This document shows positions 1 through 9,688 of a stretch of DNA of 64,000 nucleotides, in pieces. The notes below the pieces were generated by a model. The model was not told the DNA's origin. It saw only the letters and a program-made list of their open reading frames with translations, and ran no database searches. How positions within the stretch are numbered: position 1 is the first letter of the stretch; each line of letters starts with the position of its first letter. Source of the DNA: Diplonema papillatum (lineage: Eukaryota; Euglenozoa; Diplonemea; Diplonemida; Diplonemidae); NCBI GenBank assembly GCA_030068145.1, contig JAPJBO010000396.1:62001-126000 (forward strand). Reading direction: 5' to 3'. Position numbers and translations under genes: made by a program.

Positions 1-637
1 CCCATCGCGAGTGCTTGGGTCTGCTCTCTCCCCCTTCTCCCCGTTTTCGGGAAGCGTGGGTCGATTTTCTGCACCTTCCTTCGACGGAAGGGAGCCGTCA
101 CTCGCCCTTTTCCGCGCCTGGGGCTCCGGAGCCGCGGAGGGCTGCGTGAGGGAGAAGTCTGAGCTGGCCGAGCGGTCCTGCGTGTCCGAGTCGCAAAAAA
201 ACTCGTGCGACGCTTCCTTCGCCGGCGCGTCCGGCGGCAGGAACGAGACGCACGGCGCCCGCTTCCCGGTGAGGGGCGGGCTGCCGCCGCTGGGGACGCT
301 CGACAGCGTGATCGGGTTCGAATCGGGGGTGTCGGCGGCTTGCTGTTCACGGGCTTGCGCTGCTTGGTGTTGTCGTGGCTGCTCTTGTTTCTGGGGTTGG
401 CTTTGGTGTAGCTGTTGTTGTTGCTGTTGATGTTGCTGTTGCTGTTGCTGGTGCTGGTGCTGTGCATGCGGGTGTTGTAGTTGCTGCTCTTGTTCCTGGT
501 CCCGTTCCTGGCTTTGGTGCCGGTGCAGCTGTTGTGGTTGCTGTTCTTGTTGCAGTGCGTTCTGGTGCTGCTCTTGATGTTGCTGTTGTTGCTGCTGTTG
601 TTGTTGCTGTTGTTGCTGCTGTTGTTGTGGATGCCAG

Positions 638-669
<32 letters not shown>

Positions 670-1530
670 CTGCTGTTGTTGTGGATGCCAGTGCTGTTGC
701 TGCTGCTGTCGTTGCTGTTGTTGTTGCTGCGGCTCCTCCTGTTCCCGGTTTCGGTGTTGCTGCAGCTGCTGCTGCTCTTGCCGCTGCCGCTGCTCCCGCT
801 GCGCCTGCTTCCGCCGTTCCTGCTGCTCCCGCTCCTGCTGCTCCCGCTGCAGCACCCGCACCTCTTGCTCCCGCTGCGCCTGCTTCCGCCGTTCCTGCTG
901 CTCCCGCTCCTGCTGCTCCCGCTGCAGCACCCGCACCTCTTGCTCCCGCTGGCTCCCCGCGTTTTTGAAGAAGAAGTCGCCGCCGACCGACCCGGCATCA
1001 CTGTCGGCCGCCCCGCCGCCGCCTGACGGGCGCACGAACACCGGCCGCGGCTTGGCCAGCGCCGCGATGTGGTCGTGGTACTTGAGCAGGTCTGCCGTCG
1101 TCGTCGCTGCCGGATGCCTCCTCTTCATGCCGAGTGCACCCCCGTGCTGCAGGGCCAGCGGCAGCGTCGACGCGGGCCGGTTGGCCAGCACGCCGCCGGC
1201 TCCGGGGGCAGGGGACGACGACGAAGTGGCCGTCGGGCGTGCGCGTGTGGTGTTGAAGAGGGTCGGCAGGGCCGGCGGCTGACCGGAGCCACCTCTCCCC
1301 CTGCCTGGCAGCGGCGATAGCCGCTTCGGCGCCGGCCGCGGTGGCGGCAGCGCGGCGGCCCGCTCGACTGTCATGCGGTCGTCCCAGTCCAGGCGCGTGG
1401 GCGGGGGGAGCCTCTTGGGGCGGCTTTTACTCAGCGGCGGTGTGTGCGGCACTGTCTTCGGCTTCCTCCGCGGCACCGAGCGCATGTCGCCCTTGAGGAA
1501 CATCGCCCGGAGTACTTCGACATCGTCCAT
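1..1530 (-). CDS. Glutamine-rich protein, N-terminal 510 residues (runs off left edge)
   Basis: An ATG at 1530 opens a minus-strand frame with no stop to base 1, at least 510 codons. I read every codon of the frame. The order is: a basic N-terminus (starts MDDVEVLRAMFLKGDM, residues 1-16) rich in Pro, Arg and Lys to about residue 130; a short ordered-looking stretch DLLKYHDHIAALAKPRP near residue 150; an exactly duplicated 25-residue Glu/Gln/Arg unit (about 793-942, unit 75 bp) likely to form charged coiled coil; long poly-Gln tracts interrupted twice by HWHP (about 400-720); then a Ser/Pro-rich acidic part. Such composition is usual in transcriptional coregulators or low-complexity scaffold proteins, but no named domain is seen and function is unknown. 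The plus-strand Leu/Val/Ala-rich frames here are shadows of CAG/CAA codons. A TTTAAAAG box lies about 50 bases upstream of the start. Confidence 0.75.
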
Positions 1531-1678
1531 CGTGTGTTTCCCTGTTTTTTCCTCCTTGTTTTTAGAGTCTTTTAAAGCTATGACGATGAGCACCTTCTAC
1601 TTTATTTGTGTGATCCACCCAAGAATGTTATGGCTAAAGATGAAGTCGCATCACTTGAGGGTGTAATCTCAGGGCCGC

Positions 1679-1987
1679 CTACGTGATAAAGCCGTGTTTC
1701 CGGGGCTTCCATGCAGGGGACGACGACGACGACGACGAAGTTGCCGCCGGGCGGTCGCGTGTCGTGTTGATGAAGGTAGGCAGGGCCGGCGGCCGGCGGC
1801 TGACTGGCGGGCGACCCGCTCGACTGTCATGCATGTTGTCCCAGTCCAGGCGCGTGGGCGGGGGGAGCCTCTTGGGGCGGCTTTTACTCAGCGGCGGTGT
1901 GTGCGGCACTGTCTTCGGCTTCCTCCGCGGCACCGAGCGCATGTCGCCCTTGAGGAACATCGCCCGGAGTACTTCGACATCGTCCAT
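1679..1987 (-). CDS. 102-residue truncated paralogue of the Q-rich protein N-terminus (array unit 1)
   Basis: This open frame starts with the same MDDVEVLRAMFLKGDM as the Q-rich gene and keeps the Pro/Lys/Arg-rich block through LDWD. It then diverges (NMHDSRAGRPP in place of the parent's DRMTVERAA), regains a PPALPTFINTTR block and a Ser run, and stops after KPRKHGFIT. It is the only array unit whose start and frame are both intact. The upstream region is the same as the parent's, so it could be transcribed. Whether it makes a protein or is a dead copy cannot be told from sequence. Confidence 0.45.
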   Translation of the reverse strand: MDDVEVLRAMFLKGDMRSVPRRKPKTVPHTPPLSKSRPKRLPPPTRLDWDNMHDSRAGRPPVSRRPPALPTFINTTRDRPAATSSSSSSSPAWKPRKHGFIT

Positions 1988-2157
1988 CGTGGGTTTCCCT
2001 GTTTTTTCCTCCTTGTTTTTAGAGTCTTTTAAAGCATAAAGCAGGTTGCTTGGCGATTATGACGATGAGCACCTTCTACTTTATTTGTGTGATCCACCCA
2101 AGAATGTTATGGCTAAAGATGAAGTCGCATCACTTGAGGGTGTAATCTCAGGGCCGC

Positions 2158-2462
2158 CTACGTGATAAAGCCGTGTTTCCGGGGCTTCCATGCAGGGGAC
2201 GACGACGACGACGACGAAGTTGCCGCCGGGCGGTCGCGTGTCGTGTTGATGAAGGTAGGCAGGGCCGGCGGCCGGCGGCTGACTGGCGGGCGACCCGCTC
2301 GACTGTCATGCATGTTGTCCCAGTCCAGGCGCGTGGGCGGGGGGAGCCTCTTGGGGCGGCTTTTACTCAGCGGCGGTGTGTGCGGCACTGTCTTCGGCTT
2401 CCTCCGACCGAGCGCATGTCGCCCTTGAGGAACATCGCCCGGAGTACTTCGACATCGTCCAT
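2158..2462 (-). pseudogene. Array unit 2 copy of the N-terminal module, 4-base deletion
   Basis: Same module as unit 1, but the plus strand reads CCTCCGACCGAGCG where the other copies read CCTCCGCGGCACCGAGCG. The 4-base loss puts the MDDVEVL start out of frame with the rest. Confidence 0.7.
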
Positions 2463-2632
2463 CGTGGGTTTCCCTGTTTTTTCCTCCTTGTTTTTAGAGT
2501 CTTTTAAAGCATAAAGCAGGTTGCTTGGCGATTATGACGATGAGCACCTTCTACTTTATTTGTGTGATCCACCCAAGAATGTTATGGCTAAAGATGAAGT
2601 CGCATCACTTGAGGGTGTAATCTCAGGGCCGT

Positions 2633-2940
2633 CTACGTGATAAAGCCGTGTTTCCGGGGCTTCCATGCAGGGGACGACGACGACGACGACGAAGTTGCCG
2701 CCGGGCGGTCGCGTGTCGTGTTGATGAAGGTAGGCAGGGCCGGCGGCCGGCGGCTGACTGGCGGGCGACCCGCTCGACTGTCATGCATGTTGTCCCAGTC
2801 CAGGCGCGTGGGCGGGGGGAGCCTCTTGGGGCGGCTTTTACTCAGCGGCGGTGTGTGCGGCACTGTCTTCGGCTTCCTCCGCGGCACCGAGCGCATGCGC
2901 CCTTGAGGAACATCGCCCGGAGTACTTCGACATCGTCCAT
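2633..2940 (-). pseudogene. Array unit 3 copy of the N-terminal module, 1-base deletion
   Basis: Reads GAGCGCATGCGCCC where other copies have GAGCGCATGTCGCCC. The single-base loss falls between the MDDVEVL start and the remaining frame, so only an internal Met could be used. Confidence 0.7.
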
Positions 2941-3040
2941 CGTGTGTTTCCTTGTTTTTTCCTCCTTGTTTGTTTTTAGAGTCTTTCCATCGTTTGTTTG
3001 TAGAGTCTTTTAAAGCATAAAGCAGGTTGCTTGGTGTTCA

Positions 3041-3253
3041 TGACTGAATGAGCACCTTCTCCGTTTTTTAGATGGTGTGATCCACCCAAGAGTGTTTGCC
3101 TCACCAGAACTTTGCTTCACCCGAACTTTACTGCTACCCGAACTGTAGCTGCTGCCTCTAGTCGCTGGGCGCCTGTCTTTACCGGCGCACGTCGATTTTT
3201 CGAGACTGGAGGTCTATGAACATGCAATGTGAATAGCCTCTATTCGAGCCAAC
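3041..3253. other. Spacer with minisatellite seed and a short dispersed element
   Basis: No gene seen. Bases 3100-3150 hold units of the ACTTTGCTTCACCCGA minisatellite that forms the large array at 22.4 kb. Bases 3195-3250 (TTTTTCGAGACTGGAGGTC to ATTCGAGCCAAC) recur at 22165-22222, with the last part again near 9800. Confidence 0.6.
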
Positions 3254-3319
3254 ATGCGAGAAGGACCAGAATTTAGAGTCACACAGAAAACGGGCGGGCA
3301 GTCGGAAAAACTGAACGGG

Positions 3320-3589
3320 ATGAAGGTTTCTTGCATGGGACAAGATCCCACCTCGGGCGACTGTGTCGACCGGATAGCTGATAGCTTACAAAGAAACGCG
3401 TTCCGAAAGATGAAGCTTTCTTGCATGGGACAAGATCCCACCTCGGGCGACTGTGTCGACCGGTTAGCTGATAGCTTACAAAGAAACGCGTTCCGAAAGA
3501 TGAAGCTTTCTTGCATGGGACAAGATCCCACCTCGGGCGACTGTGTCGACCGGTTAGCTGATAGCTTACAAAGAAACGCGTTCCGAAAG
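3320..3589. repeat. Three exact-length 90-bp tandem repeats, open on both strands
   Basis: Units start at 3320, 3410 and 3500 and differ by only a few bases. The unit is 30 codons, so frames stay open on both strands: plus frame 3254-3694 (146 codons, each unit beginning MKxSCMGQDPTSGDC) and minus frame 3214-3852 (212 codons, each unit containing FRNAFLCKLSA). No domain is recognised and there is no basis to choose a strand. It may be a repeat-containing protein or non-coding. Confidence 0.6.
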
Positions 3590-3957
3590 ATCCTTCCGTT
3601 CTCCATGCTTCTCTGCGAAGGAACGGCAGTTAGCCAAGGTATCCGTGTTTGTTGGGCCCGATGGGCCGAATTGAGTTGGCAATGCTTTCGTTGACTTAGA
3701 TTGAGAGAGAGGCGGAGAGACGGAGATTTGCCGAGAAGGTGGAGGTGGCGACAGCGTTGCGGTGATATGCAACGACAAGGAGCCTTTAGGCAAAGCAGTC
3801 GGAAAAAGGAAACGGGGTGTGCTTTCTCGCCTGGGGCCTCGGTCGACGGCATCGACTGGTCACGATCATCTGAGCCTAAGAACTAACTAAGTGGTGTAAC
3901 TGCGCAGGGCAGTACAGGGCCACAAATCCAAAAAAAGTGGAAAACCTCCCCAGGAAC

Positions 3958-4113
3958 GGGGGGGGTCGAATAATAACACCCTGTGTTATTATTCGATTTG
4001 TCGAATAATAAAGAAAGTTCCGGGTAGCCGAAGAGTAGCAGGATCAATTGGTGGTAGTATTTTTTAGACAACCAGACGTGTGTCAAATAACTGTTATTAT
4101 TCGACCCCCCCCC
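3958..4113. mobile_element. MITE-like element with GGGGGGTCGAATAATAACA inverted ends
   Basis: The left end GGGGGGTCGAATAATAACA is matched by its exact reverse complement at 4092-4110. Total length is about 156 bp with no coding capacity, and a second internal ATTCG...CGAATAAT pair strengthens the foldback. A diverged relative lies at about 21352-21630. Confidence 0.7.
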
Positions 4114-4150
4114 TTGGTGCTACGGCGATTGCGGCCGGTTTTCACAGGGG

Positions 4151-4362
4151 GAATACTCGAGGGACTGCCTTGTGCTCATTTCGAAGGAGGCTAGAGGGGG
4201 AGAAAACAATACAACTACAAAGTGGGTCTTTTTTGTTGAACGCTTACGCCCGCCACTCAACCCAGATTTACCTGTGTTTCGTGTGGGCTACAGCACATTT
4301 ACCTCCTTTGATCTATCGCAACTGGCAGTCTCCTCAAGCATTTCCTACAAAGCAGGTGCTTG
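4151..4362 (-). repeat. R1 solo copy (YR-retrotransposon A-B repeat), end clipped
   Basis: Matches the A2-B2 terminal repeat of the element at 28.3-33.0 kb in reverse orientation. It runs from AATACTCGAGGGACTGCC to AGCAGGTGCTT and lacks the last ATACAAAA. Confidence 0.85.
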
Positions 4363-4387
4363 CCGTGTTCGGAAAAATGCTGGACCG

Positions 4388-4784
4388 GAAATACTCGACG
4401 TTGCTGCTTCGACTCCGAATGGAAGGGAGGAAATATATAGAGGGTATATAGGTAAGGGGCAAATACAATACAAACACAATCTGATTTGTTCTTCGCGTAC
4501 ACCACCACCGTAGCCTGCTTCACCCACTCCACCGCGGCCTCCCTGCTTCACTTCACTTCATCCCTTTTTGTTCTTCGCTTACACCACCGTGTGTTGCTTT
4601 CTCACTCAGGACTTTGACCGGTTTTGTTTGTGTGATTTGTCGTTTCGGGGTAGACCCGCATGACCTCACGTCCGTTCACCACGTGGTTCGGTAGCTACAG
4701 CACTTGGGATCCCGTCTGTTCTTTGTCGGGCAGCTTCGTCGAGCATTTCCTTTCAAGCTGGCGCTTACGTAAAAGAAAAGGTGT
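4388..4784 (-). repeat. R2 dispersed repeat, longest copy in the window
   Basis: Begins AAATACTCGACGTTGC and ends GGCGCTTACGTAAAAG, the same end motifs as R1 (AATACTCGA ... GCTTATACAAAA) with an unrelated interior. Other copies: 40015-40203, 47766-48015 and 58004-58217. Shared ends suggest R2 is the terminal repeat of a sister YR element; no R2-flanked coding part is in the window. Strand is assigned by analogy with R1. Confidence 0.65.
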
Positions 4785-4786
4785 AA

Positions 4787-5577
4787 TTCCCTTATATCCC
4801 TAGGGTTGAAAAAGTTTTCCCTTATATCCCTAATTAGGGATATAAGGGAATGGCATTAGGGATATAAGAGAAACTCTTTAGGGATATAAGAGAAAAGAAG
4901 TCCTGAGTAAAATTGAGTACAATTGGGCTGGAATTTGGGTCGGAAATTTGGGTCCAAAGCTCTACACCACAGGGATACTTTGATCTGTGGACTTGCTTCT
5001 TTCGGCAGGCAGTGGATGCAAATATGTTGCGCAGTGTCGCCAGCACTCCTGGTACTTCCTTTAGTGCAGAAACGACGTTGGACACATCTGTCACTGCCGC
5101 ATGTGCCAACAAGGTTCCCAGGGTATTGTCAGAATCAACTAGGGCATCAGGTGGCTGATTGCAACTAGTAGTGCTGACATGTTTTCTTCGATTGTATTCT
5201 TCCTAAAATGTGCTTATGCGTGGTTCCGTGGGTAGGTCTGATCCTCTTGAAACCCATTGCCGCCATGCCATTCCTTCATAGCTGAAACTCCGGCTACTTG
5301 ACGATGCCAGGGGTGCGGTATGGCTTCTTCCCATTCGCAGCCGCCTTCCTGCAGTTTCAAAAATATGACAAAAAAAAACACGAAGGACACGTGGGCAGAA
5401 CAGTGAGACAAAACATTCTCTTATATCCCTAATGTGTTCTCTTATATCCCTAATGTTTTCTCTTATATCCCTAATAGGTTCTCTTACATCCCTAGTTGTT
5501 TTCTCTTATATCCCTAGCTATTTTCCCTTATATCCCTAGTTAGGGATAAAAGGGAAAATAGCTAGGGATATAAGAGA
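4787..5577. mobile_element. Element bounded by clusters of an AGGGATATAAGAGAA motif
   Basis: The motif TTCTCTTATATCCCTAA or its reverse complement occurs about 13 times: two forward then three reverse at 4787-4895, six forward then two reverse at 5411-5577. Each cluster therefore folds on itself, with an exact inverted pair around TAATTA near 4836. The roughly 510 bp between has no convincing gene. It may be a non-autonomous element with iterated subterminal sites, or two separate foldbacks. Confidence 0.5.
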
Positions 5578-5636
5578 AAGTCGAAAATACCTTAGGGCTA
5601 AAGAAGAAATCTGCCAAAAGAAAAAGAAGAAGAAAA

Positions 5637-5910
5637 AGGCTGCTCCTGGTCCAGGAACGTGACGGTCAACCACAGCTTGCAAAGCTTGAGTCGGAGGCAG
5701 CACAGTGCTAAAACCCCGTCCGCTCTGCCCTGCGGCTGACCGTCTCGACGAGTTTGTGTTCAGCGCGAGCGCCAAGCCCCAAGGTGCGCCAAGCTTTGAT
5801 TATTTAGTTTGGGAAATCGGTAGCCACTTGACCCGTAGGCCCGTGGCTCTGCAGTACCGCCGAACACGTGAAGCTTGGCTCCCGTGTAGCAGGCTTTCCC
5901 TGGTACCTCA
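5637..5910 (-). repeat. R3 SINE-like dispersed repeat, about 275 bp
   Basis: Runs from GGCTGCTCCTGGTCCAGGAACG to GCTTTCCCTGGTACC. Four good copies exist (here, 18917-19192, 40778-41052 inverted, 58228-58503). All carry a purine-rich A/G tract on the same side, so read on the minus strand the unit ends in a T/C-rich tail, like a SINE or LINE 3' tail. No clear Pol III promoter boxes were recognised. Confidence 0.7.
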
Positions 5911-5914
5911 TGCT

Positions 5915-5982
5915 GGACCGGAAAAAAGTCCAAATACTTTTCAGACCCCCCAAAAGTCAAAAGTCCAACTTTTTTCCGGTCC
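5915..5982. repeat. 68-bp foldback, GGACCGGAAAAAAGTCC ends
   Basis: Inverted arms GGACCGGAAAAAAGT and ACTTTTTTCCGGTCC surround a short spacer. A second copy lies at 6892-6949 (arm GCGGAAAAAAGTCC). No coding capacity. Confidence 0.65.
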
Positions 5983-6377
5983 AAATTAATGAATATTTTT
6001 CCGGCAAAACTAGTTTTACTGATGCCTTGTGAAATGAAGCCAACGGAGCCAAGTGGCGCGGACTTAGGGTATGAAGAACTAATCTTCATTTGCCAACTTG
6101 TCAGAAGCGTAAACACACCACTCAAATTCACAATGTGCACAACGACGAGTACCGACCGTGTTCCGGATTGCTGTGTCGCAGCCGCTGCAGTGCACTGCTT
6201 AGACGTGCTTGGCCCAATAACGCGACGTGCAGTCCGTTTGCATCCTGCTTCAGTGAATTCTAGCTCGAGGTGAGAGAAGAGGCGGGCGTAGCGGTGAGAG
6301 AAGAGGCAACGCGCACATTGGCATCGGTGGTGCTCTCGTCCTCCGTCACCTCATTGTACACCATCTGATCATCGCTC
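5983..6377. other. No recognisable gene
   Basis: About 390 bp with only short overlapping frames on both strands and no family I recognise. Confidence 0.5.
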
Positions 6378-6806
6378 TCACCTTCGATCGCGGAATGCCC
6401 GGATGCTTTCTGTGACGTCATGCTCACCAGCTTTCTGCGATTTGATCTTCACAAGAGGAACGTTTGAAAGTTCCGCCTCGGGTATCAACTCGCTTTGATC
6501 AGTGTCTTCGCCACCTCCATAGTTTTCTATAATGTTGTCGTTGCAAGGTTCTAAAAGCGGCGTCCCCCATGTCAAGGTCGACGACTACGCCAGGGTGTGC
6601 ACCGACCATTTCCGCTGTGTCTGAATGGTGGTGCGGGCCACTTTGTCGACAGCCGCTAGAGGTGCATCGTGCTCTACGATCTCCACATCAGAAGCACATA
6701 CGGGCGCCGGGTCAACTTCCACGACCCCTAAAACCGGATAGGCGTTGTCAACTACGATGACCTCAACAGAAGCGGGTGCACCGTCGACTACAAACAACCG
6801 GAGCAT
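6378..6806 (-). pseudogene. Acidic hypothetical ORF with one in-frame stop
   Basis: One minus-strand frame runs from an ATG at 6806 to 6378, broken only by a TAG at 6585-6587. The first part is Val/Asp/Ala-rich (starts MLRLFVVDGAPASVEV), the second acidic (GGGEDTDQSELIPEAE). Composition is protein-like and the same frame resumes directly after the stop, so it may be a decayed gene. No homologue is recognised and chance cannot be excluded. Confidence 0.25.
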
Positions 6807-6891
6807 ATTGACAAAGAAACGAGTGGCAGAGGTTCCCTGGGTCAGGCTTCAAAATACCACAACGAAAAAACGAAACCCCCAAACTTGGTTT

Positions 6892-6949
6892 GAGCGGAAA
6901 AAAGTCCAAATTTTTCAGTACCCCCGAAAGTCCAATTTTTTTCCGGTCC
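6892..6949. repeat. Second GCGGAAAAAAGTCC foldback copy
   Basis: Same foldback family as 5915-5982, ending TTTTTTTCCGGTCC. It lies about 40 bp before an R1 copy. Confidence 0.6.
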
Positions 6950-6989
6950 AAATTTGCTCCGGTTCAATATTTTTCCGAACACGGTAGAC

Positions 6990-7200
6990 AAAAATACTCG
7001 AGGGGCTGCCTTGTGCTTACTTCGAAGGAGGCTAGAGGGGGAGAAACAATACAACTACAAAGTGGGTCTTTTTTGTTGAACGCTTACGCCCGCCATTAAA
7101 CCCAGATTCACCTGTGTTTCGTGTGGGCTACAGCCTTTGATATTTTGCAGCCGGCAGCCTTCTCGTAGTATTTCCTATAAAGCAGGTGCTTATACAAAAA
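6990..7200 (-). repeat. R1 solo copy, internally diverged
   Basis: AAAATACTCGAGGGGCTGCC to GCAGGTGCTTATACAAAAA. The middle lacks part of the ACATTTACCTCC segment, and it reads TTTTGCAGCCGGCAGCC where the young copies read CTATCGCAACTGGCAG. This is an older subfamily. Confidence 0.8.
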
Positions 7201-7367
7201 GAAACCTGGGGAAATCGCCACATCCGCCACATGACTTTTTTCATTTTCATGTGGCAAGTAAGGGTCACACGTGGCAACCGTGTGGTGACCAGCCCTGTGG
7301 TGTGAGACGAAAATGTGCGTGGGGAGATGGGGAAACGGGAATGGGAAAGGCAACGTTCGAGCAATGA

Positions 7368-9688
7368 TCATCTCGCGCGTCGTACAAGACCTGTGCTGGC
7401 AGCGGTTTTGGGAGCAAACTGTGGCAATTTCGCCTTACACTGCCGGAGTCTTAAAATCTTAGTCTTCAGCTGTGGTGACTCGACGGGTGCGTTGGGCACG
7501 CACGGCACTCTCAACACGGCGAAGCTGAGGATCCCTCTTCCAAACACAGCCTCGTCGAACAGCCACACGCCCTCACGAGCAACAGGTGTACTGCCGAAAT
7601 GAGTCTCGCCAATCGTCATTGTAGAATACTTCGACGACTCGACAAGGTCAAGGGCGACATCCACGCTGGCCACTTCCTGTTCATCGAAGTAGATTCTCAG
7701 TGTTCTGCCGTTGTACGCCGCAGTGTAATGATGCCAGTCGGAATCAATAACGATGGCGGTGGTACCAGTGAACTTGGCAACCAGCTTACCACTGCGGAAC
7801 CCGAACCAGAAGCCTTCGTTCCCGTTACTTCCATCACCTCCCAGGTTCATGAACACACGCATGCGGGTCGTGGGGGCCTCGACCATCTTCGCGTAAATGG
7901 ACATCGTCCAGGACTCTGATCCCGTAGGCACCCCATTCGGATTGCGGAACGCGAAGAATTCCCCCTGTTCAACGCGGAGGCTGCCGCCGCAGACGGAGTC
8001 GACGGCGGGAGTGAAGGTCGCGGCCAGGCTGTTGCCCGCGAGTGCCGTGTCGAGGAAGTCGCCGTCGAGGGGATACCTCGAAAACAGTTCTACGCACGGC
8101 GCTCTCAACACGTCGAAGCCGAGGACCCTTCTTCCAAACACAGCCTCGTCGAACAGCCACACGCCATCACGAGCACTAGGGGTATTGCCGGAATGCTTCT
8201 CGCCAATCATCATTGTAGAATGCTTAGACGCCTCGACAAGGTCAAGGGCGACATCCACGCTGGCCACTTCCTGTTCATCGAAGTAGATTCTCAGTGTACT
8301 GCCGTTGTACGTCGCAGCGTAATGATGCCAGTGGGAATCGATAATGATGCCGGTGGTACCACCGAACTTTGCAGACAGCTGACCATTGCCGTACCCGAAC
8401 CAAAAGCCTTTGATCCCGTCCCCGCCGCCAAGGTTCACGAATGCACGCGTGCCGGTTGTCGGGGCTTCGACCATCTTCGCGTAAATAGACATTGTCCAGG
8501 GCTCTGATCCCGTCGGCACCTCGTTCGGGTTGCGGAACGTGAAGAACTCCCCTTTTTCAACGCGGAGGCTGCCGCCGCAGACGGAGTCGTCGGCGGGAGT
8601 GAACGTCGCGACCAGGTTGCTGTTGCCCGCGGGTGCCGTGTCGAGGAAGTCGCCGTCGAGGGGATACCTCGAAAACGCTCCTGTGCGCACACACGGCGCG
8701 CTCAACACGTCGAAGCCAAGGACCCCTCTTCCAAACACAGCCTCGTCGAACAGCCACACGCCATCGCGAGCAACAGGTGTATTGCCGAAATTAATATCGC
8801 CAATCATCATTGTGGAAGACCCTAACGACTCGACAAGGTCAAGGGCGATATCGGCAGTGGCCGCTTCCTGCTCATCGAAGTAGATTCTCACCGTGCTGCC
8901 GTTGTACGTCACAGCGTAATGATGCCAGTCGGAATCGATAACGATGCCGGTGCTGCCTGCGAACTTGGCAAACAGCTGACCGTGTGGGTGTACGTAGCCG
9001 AAAAAGAAGCTTTGGTCCCCGTCTAGTTCAGACCCGAGCGCGCCGCCCAGGTTCATGAACGCACGCCCACCGGTCGTTGGGGCTTCGACCATCTTCGCGT
9101 AAATGGACATCGTCCATTCGGGTGGCGGAACGTGAAGAACTCCCCTTTTTCAACACGGAGGCTGCCGCGGCAGACGGAGTCGTCGGCGGGAGTGAACGTC
9201 GCGGCCAGGCTGTTGTCCGTAGGTGCCGTGTCGAGGAAGTTGCCGTCGAGGGGGTACCTTGAAAACGGCCCCACGTACTCGCCATCAATGCACGTGTACG
9301 ATTTGGCATTGGCCCCGCAGAAGCCGTGGATGCACGGCATGTCCGCGCAGTTGTCGAACCAAATGGGAGAGCTTCTGATATCGCATTTGGCGTTGCAGCA
9401 CCTCCCGCCCTCCAGCTCCGCAAGCGTGCACAGGCGAGCGCCGGTGTTCGTACAATAGGTATGCGCGTGTTCGAACGCCATCTGCAATTGTTGTCAAACG
9501 ATACCGCCCAAGATCCCCTTCGAGCTGCAATAATCGTCGCTATTGCAGCAGCACGCCCACTGATTGCCAGTCCTCTCGGACACATCGAACGTCTGCCCCT
9601 CGGCGGCACAAGCGTCTGCGGTGTAGCCTGCATTAGCGCCCCGTGCAACCGCCAGGCACACGAGCGCTAACATGTTCATGTATTGCAT
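7368..9688 (-). pseudogene. Secreted LamG-repeat protein, broken by a UGA and a 25-base deletion
   Basis: The gene starts at 9688 (MQYMNMLALVCLAVARGANA, a clear signal peptide). It continues through a Cys-rich region of about 120 residues (CCC, RLCTLAELEGGRCC, several Cys pairs) and then repeated concanavalin/LamG-type domains, each with FSRYPLDGDFLDTA, a GEFFTFRNPN block, WTMSIYAKMVEAP, WHHYAATYNGS, RIYFDEQEVAS and DGVWLFDEAVFGR. Three long LamG units are in the 580-codon frame at 7368-9110, and an earlier one is split. Two breaks are visible. A UGA at 9494-9496 interrupts one continuous frame (GGIV-stop-QQLQMAFEH). Near 9115, 25 bases present in the other repeats (between WTM and RNPN) are missing, shifting the frame. 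LamG domains usually bind glycans or matrix. The product would be an extracellular adhesion or binding protein. No splice-site pair restores the frame, so I call it a pseudogene. Confidence 0.75.

Larger units (their letters stand above)
1681..3040 (-). repeat. Tandem array of a 475-479 bp unit copied from the 5' end of the Q-rich gene
   Basis: Three head-to-tail units start at 1681, 2160 and 2635, spacing 479 and 475 bp. Each carries the upstream region plus about the first 100 codons of the Q-rich gene whose real 5' end lies at 1373-1680. The junction motif ACGTGATAAAGCC marks every unit. Units are nearly identical, differing by a 4-base deletion (unit 2), a 1-base deletion (unit 3) and small changes at the far end of unit 3, so the amplification is recent. 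Confidence 0.9.

Noticed and set aside
311..335. GGTTCGAATCGGGG as a tRNA T-arm
   Set aside because: Lies inside the coding frame of the Q-rich gene and has no surrounding cloverleaf.
375..1026. Long plus-strand Ala/Val- and Leu-rich frames
   Set aside because: They are antisense shadows of the CAG/CAA codons of the minus-strand Q-rich gene, whose frame stays open for 510 codons with varied composition.
9494..9520. A 23-base intron (GT...CAG) removing the UGA in the LamG gene
   Set aside because: Splicing it would shift the downstream frame away from MAFEHAHTYC, whereas without splicing both sides are in one frame.
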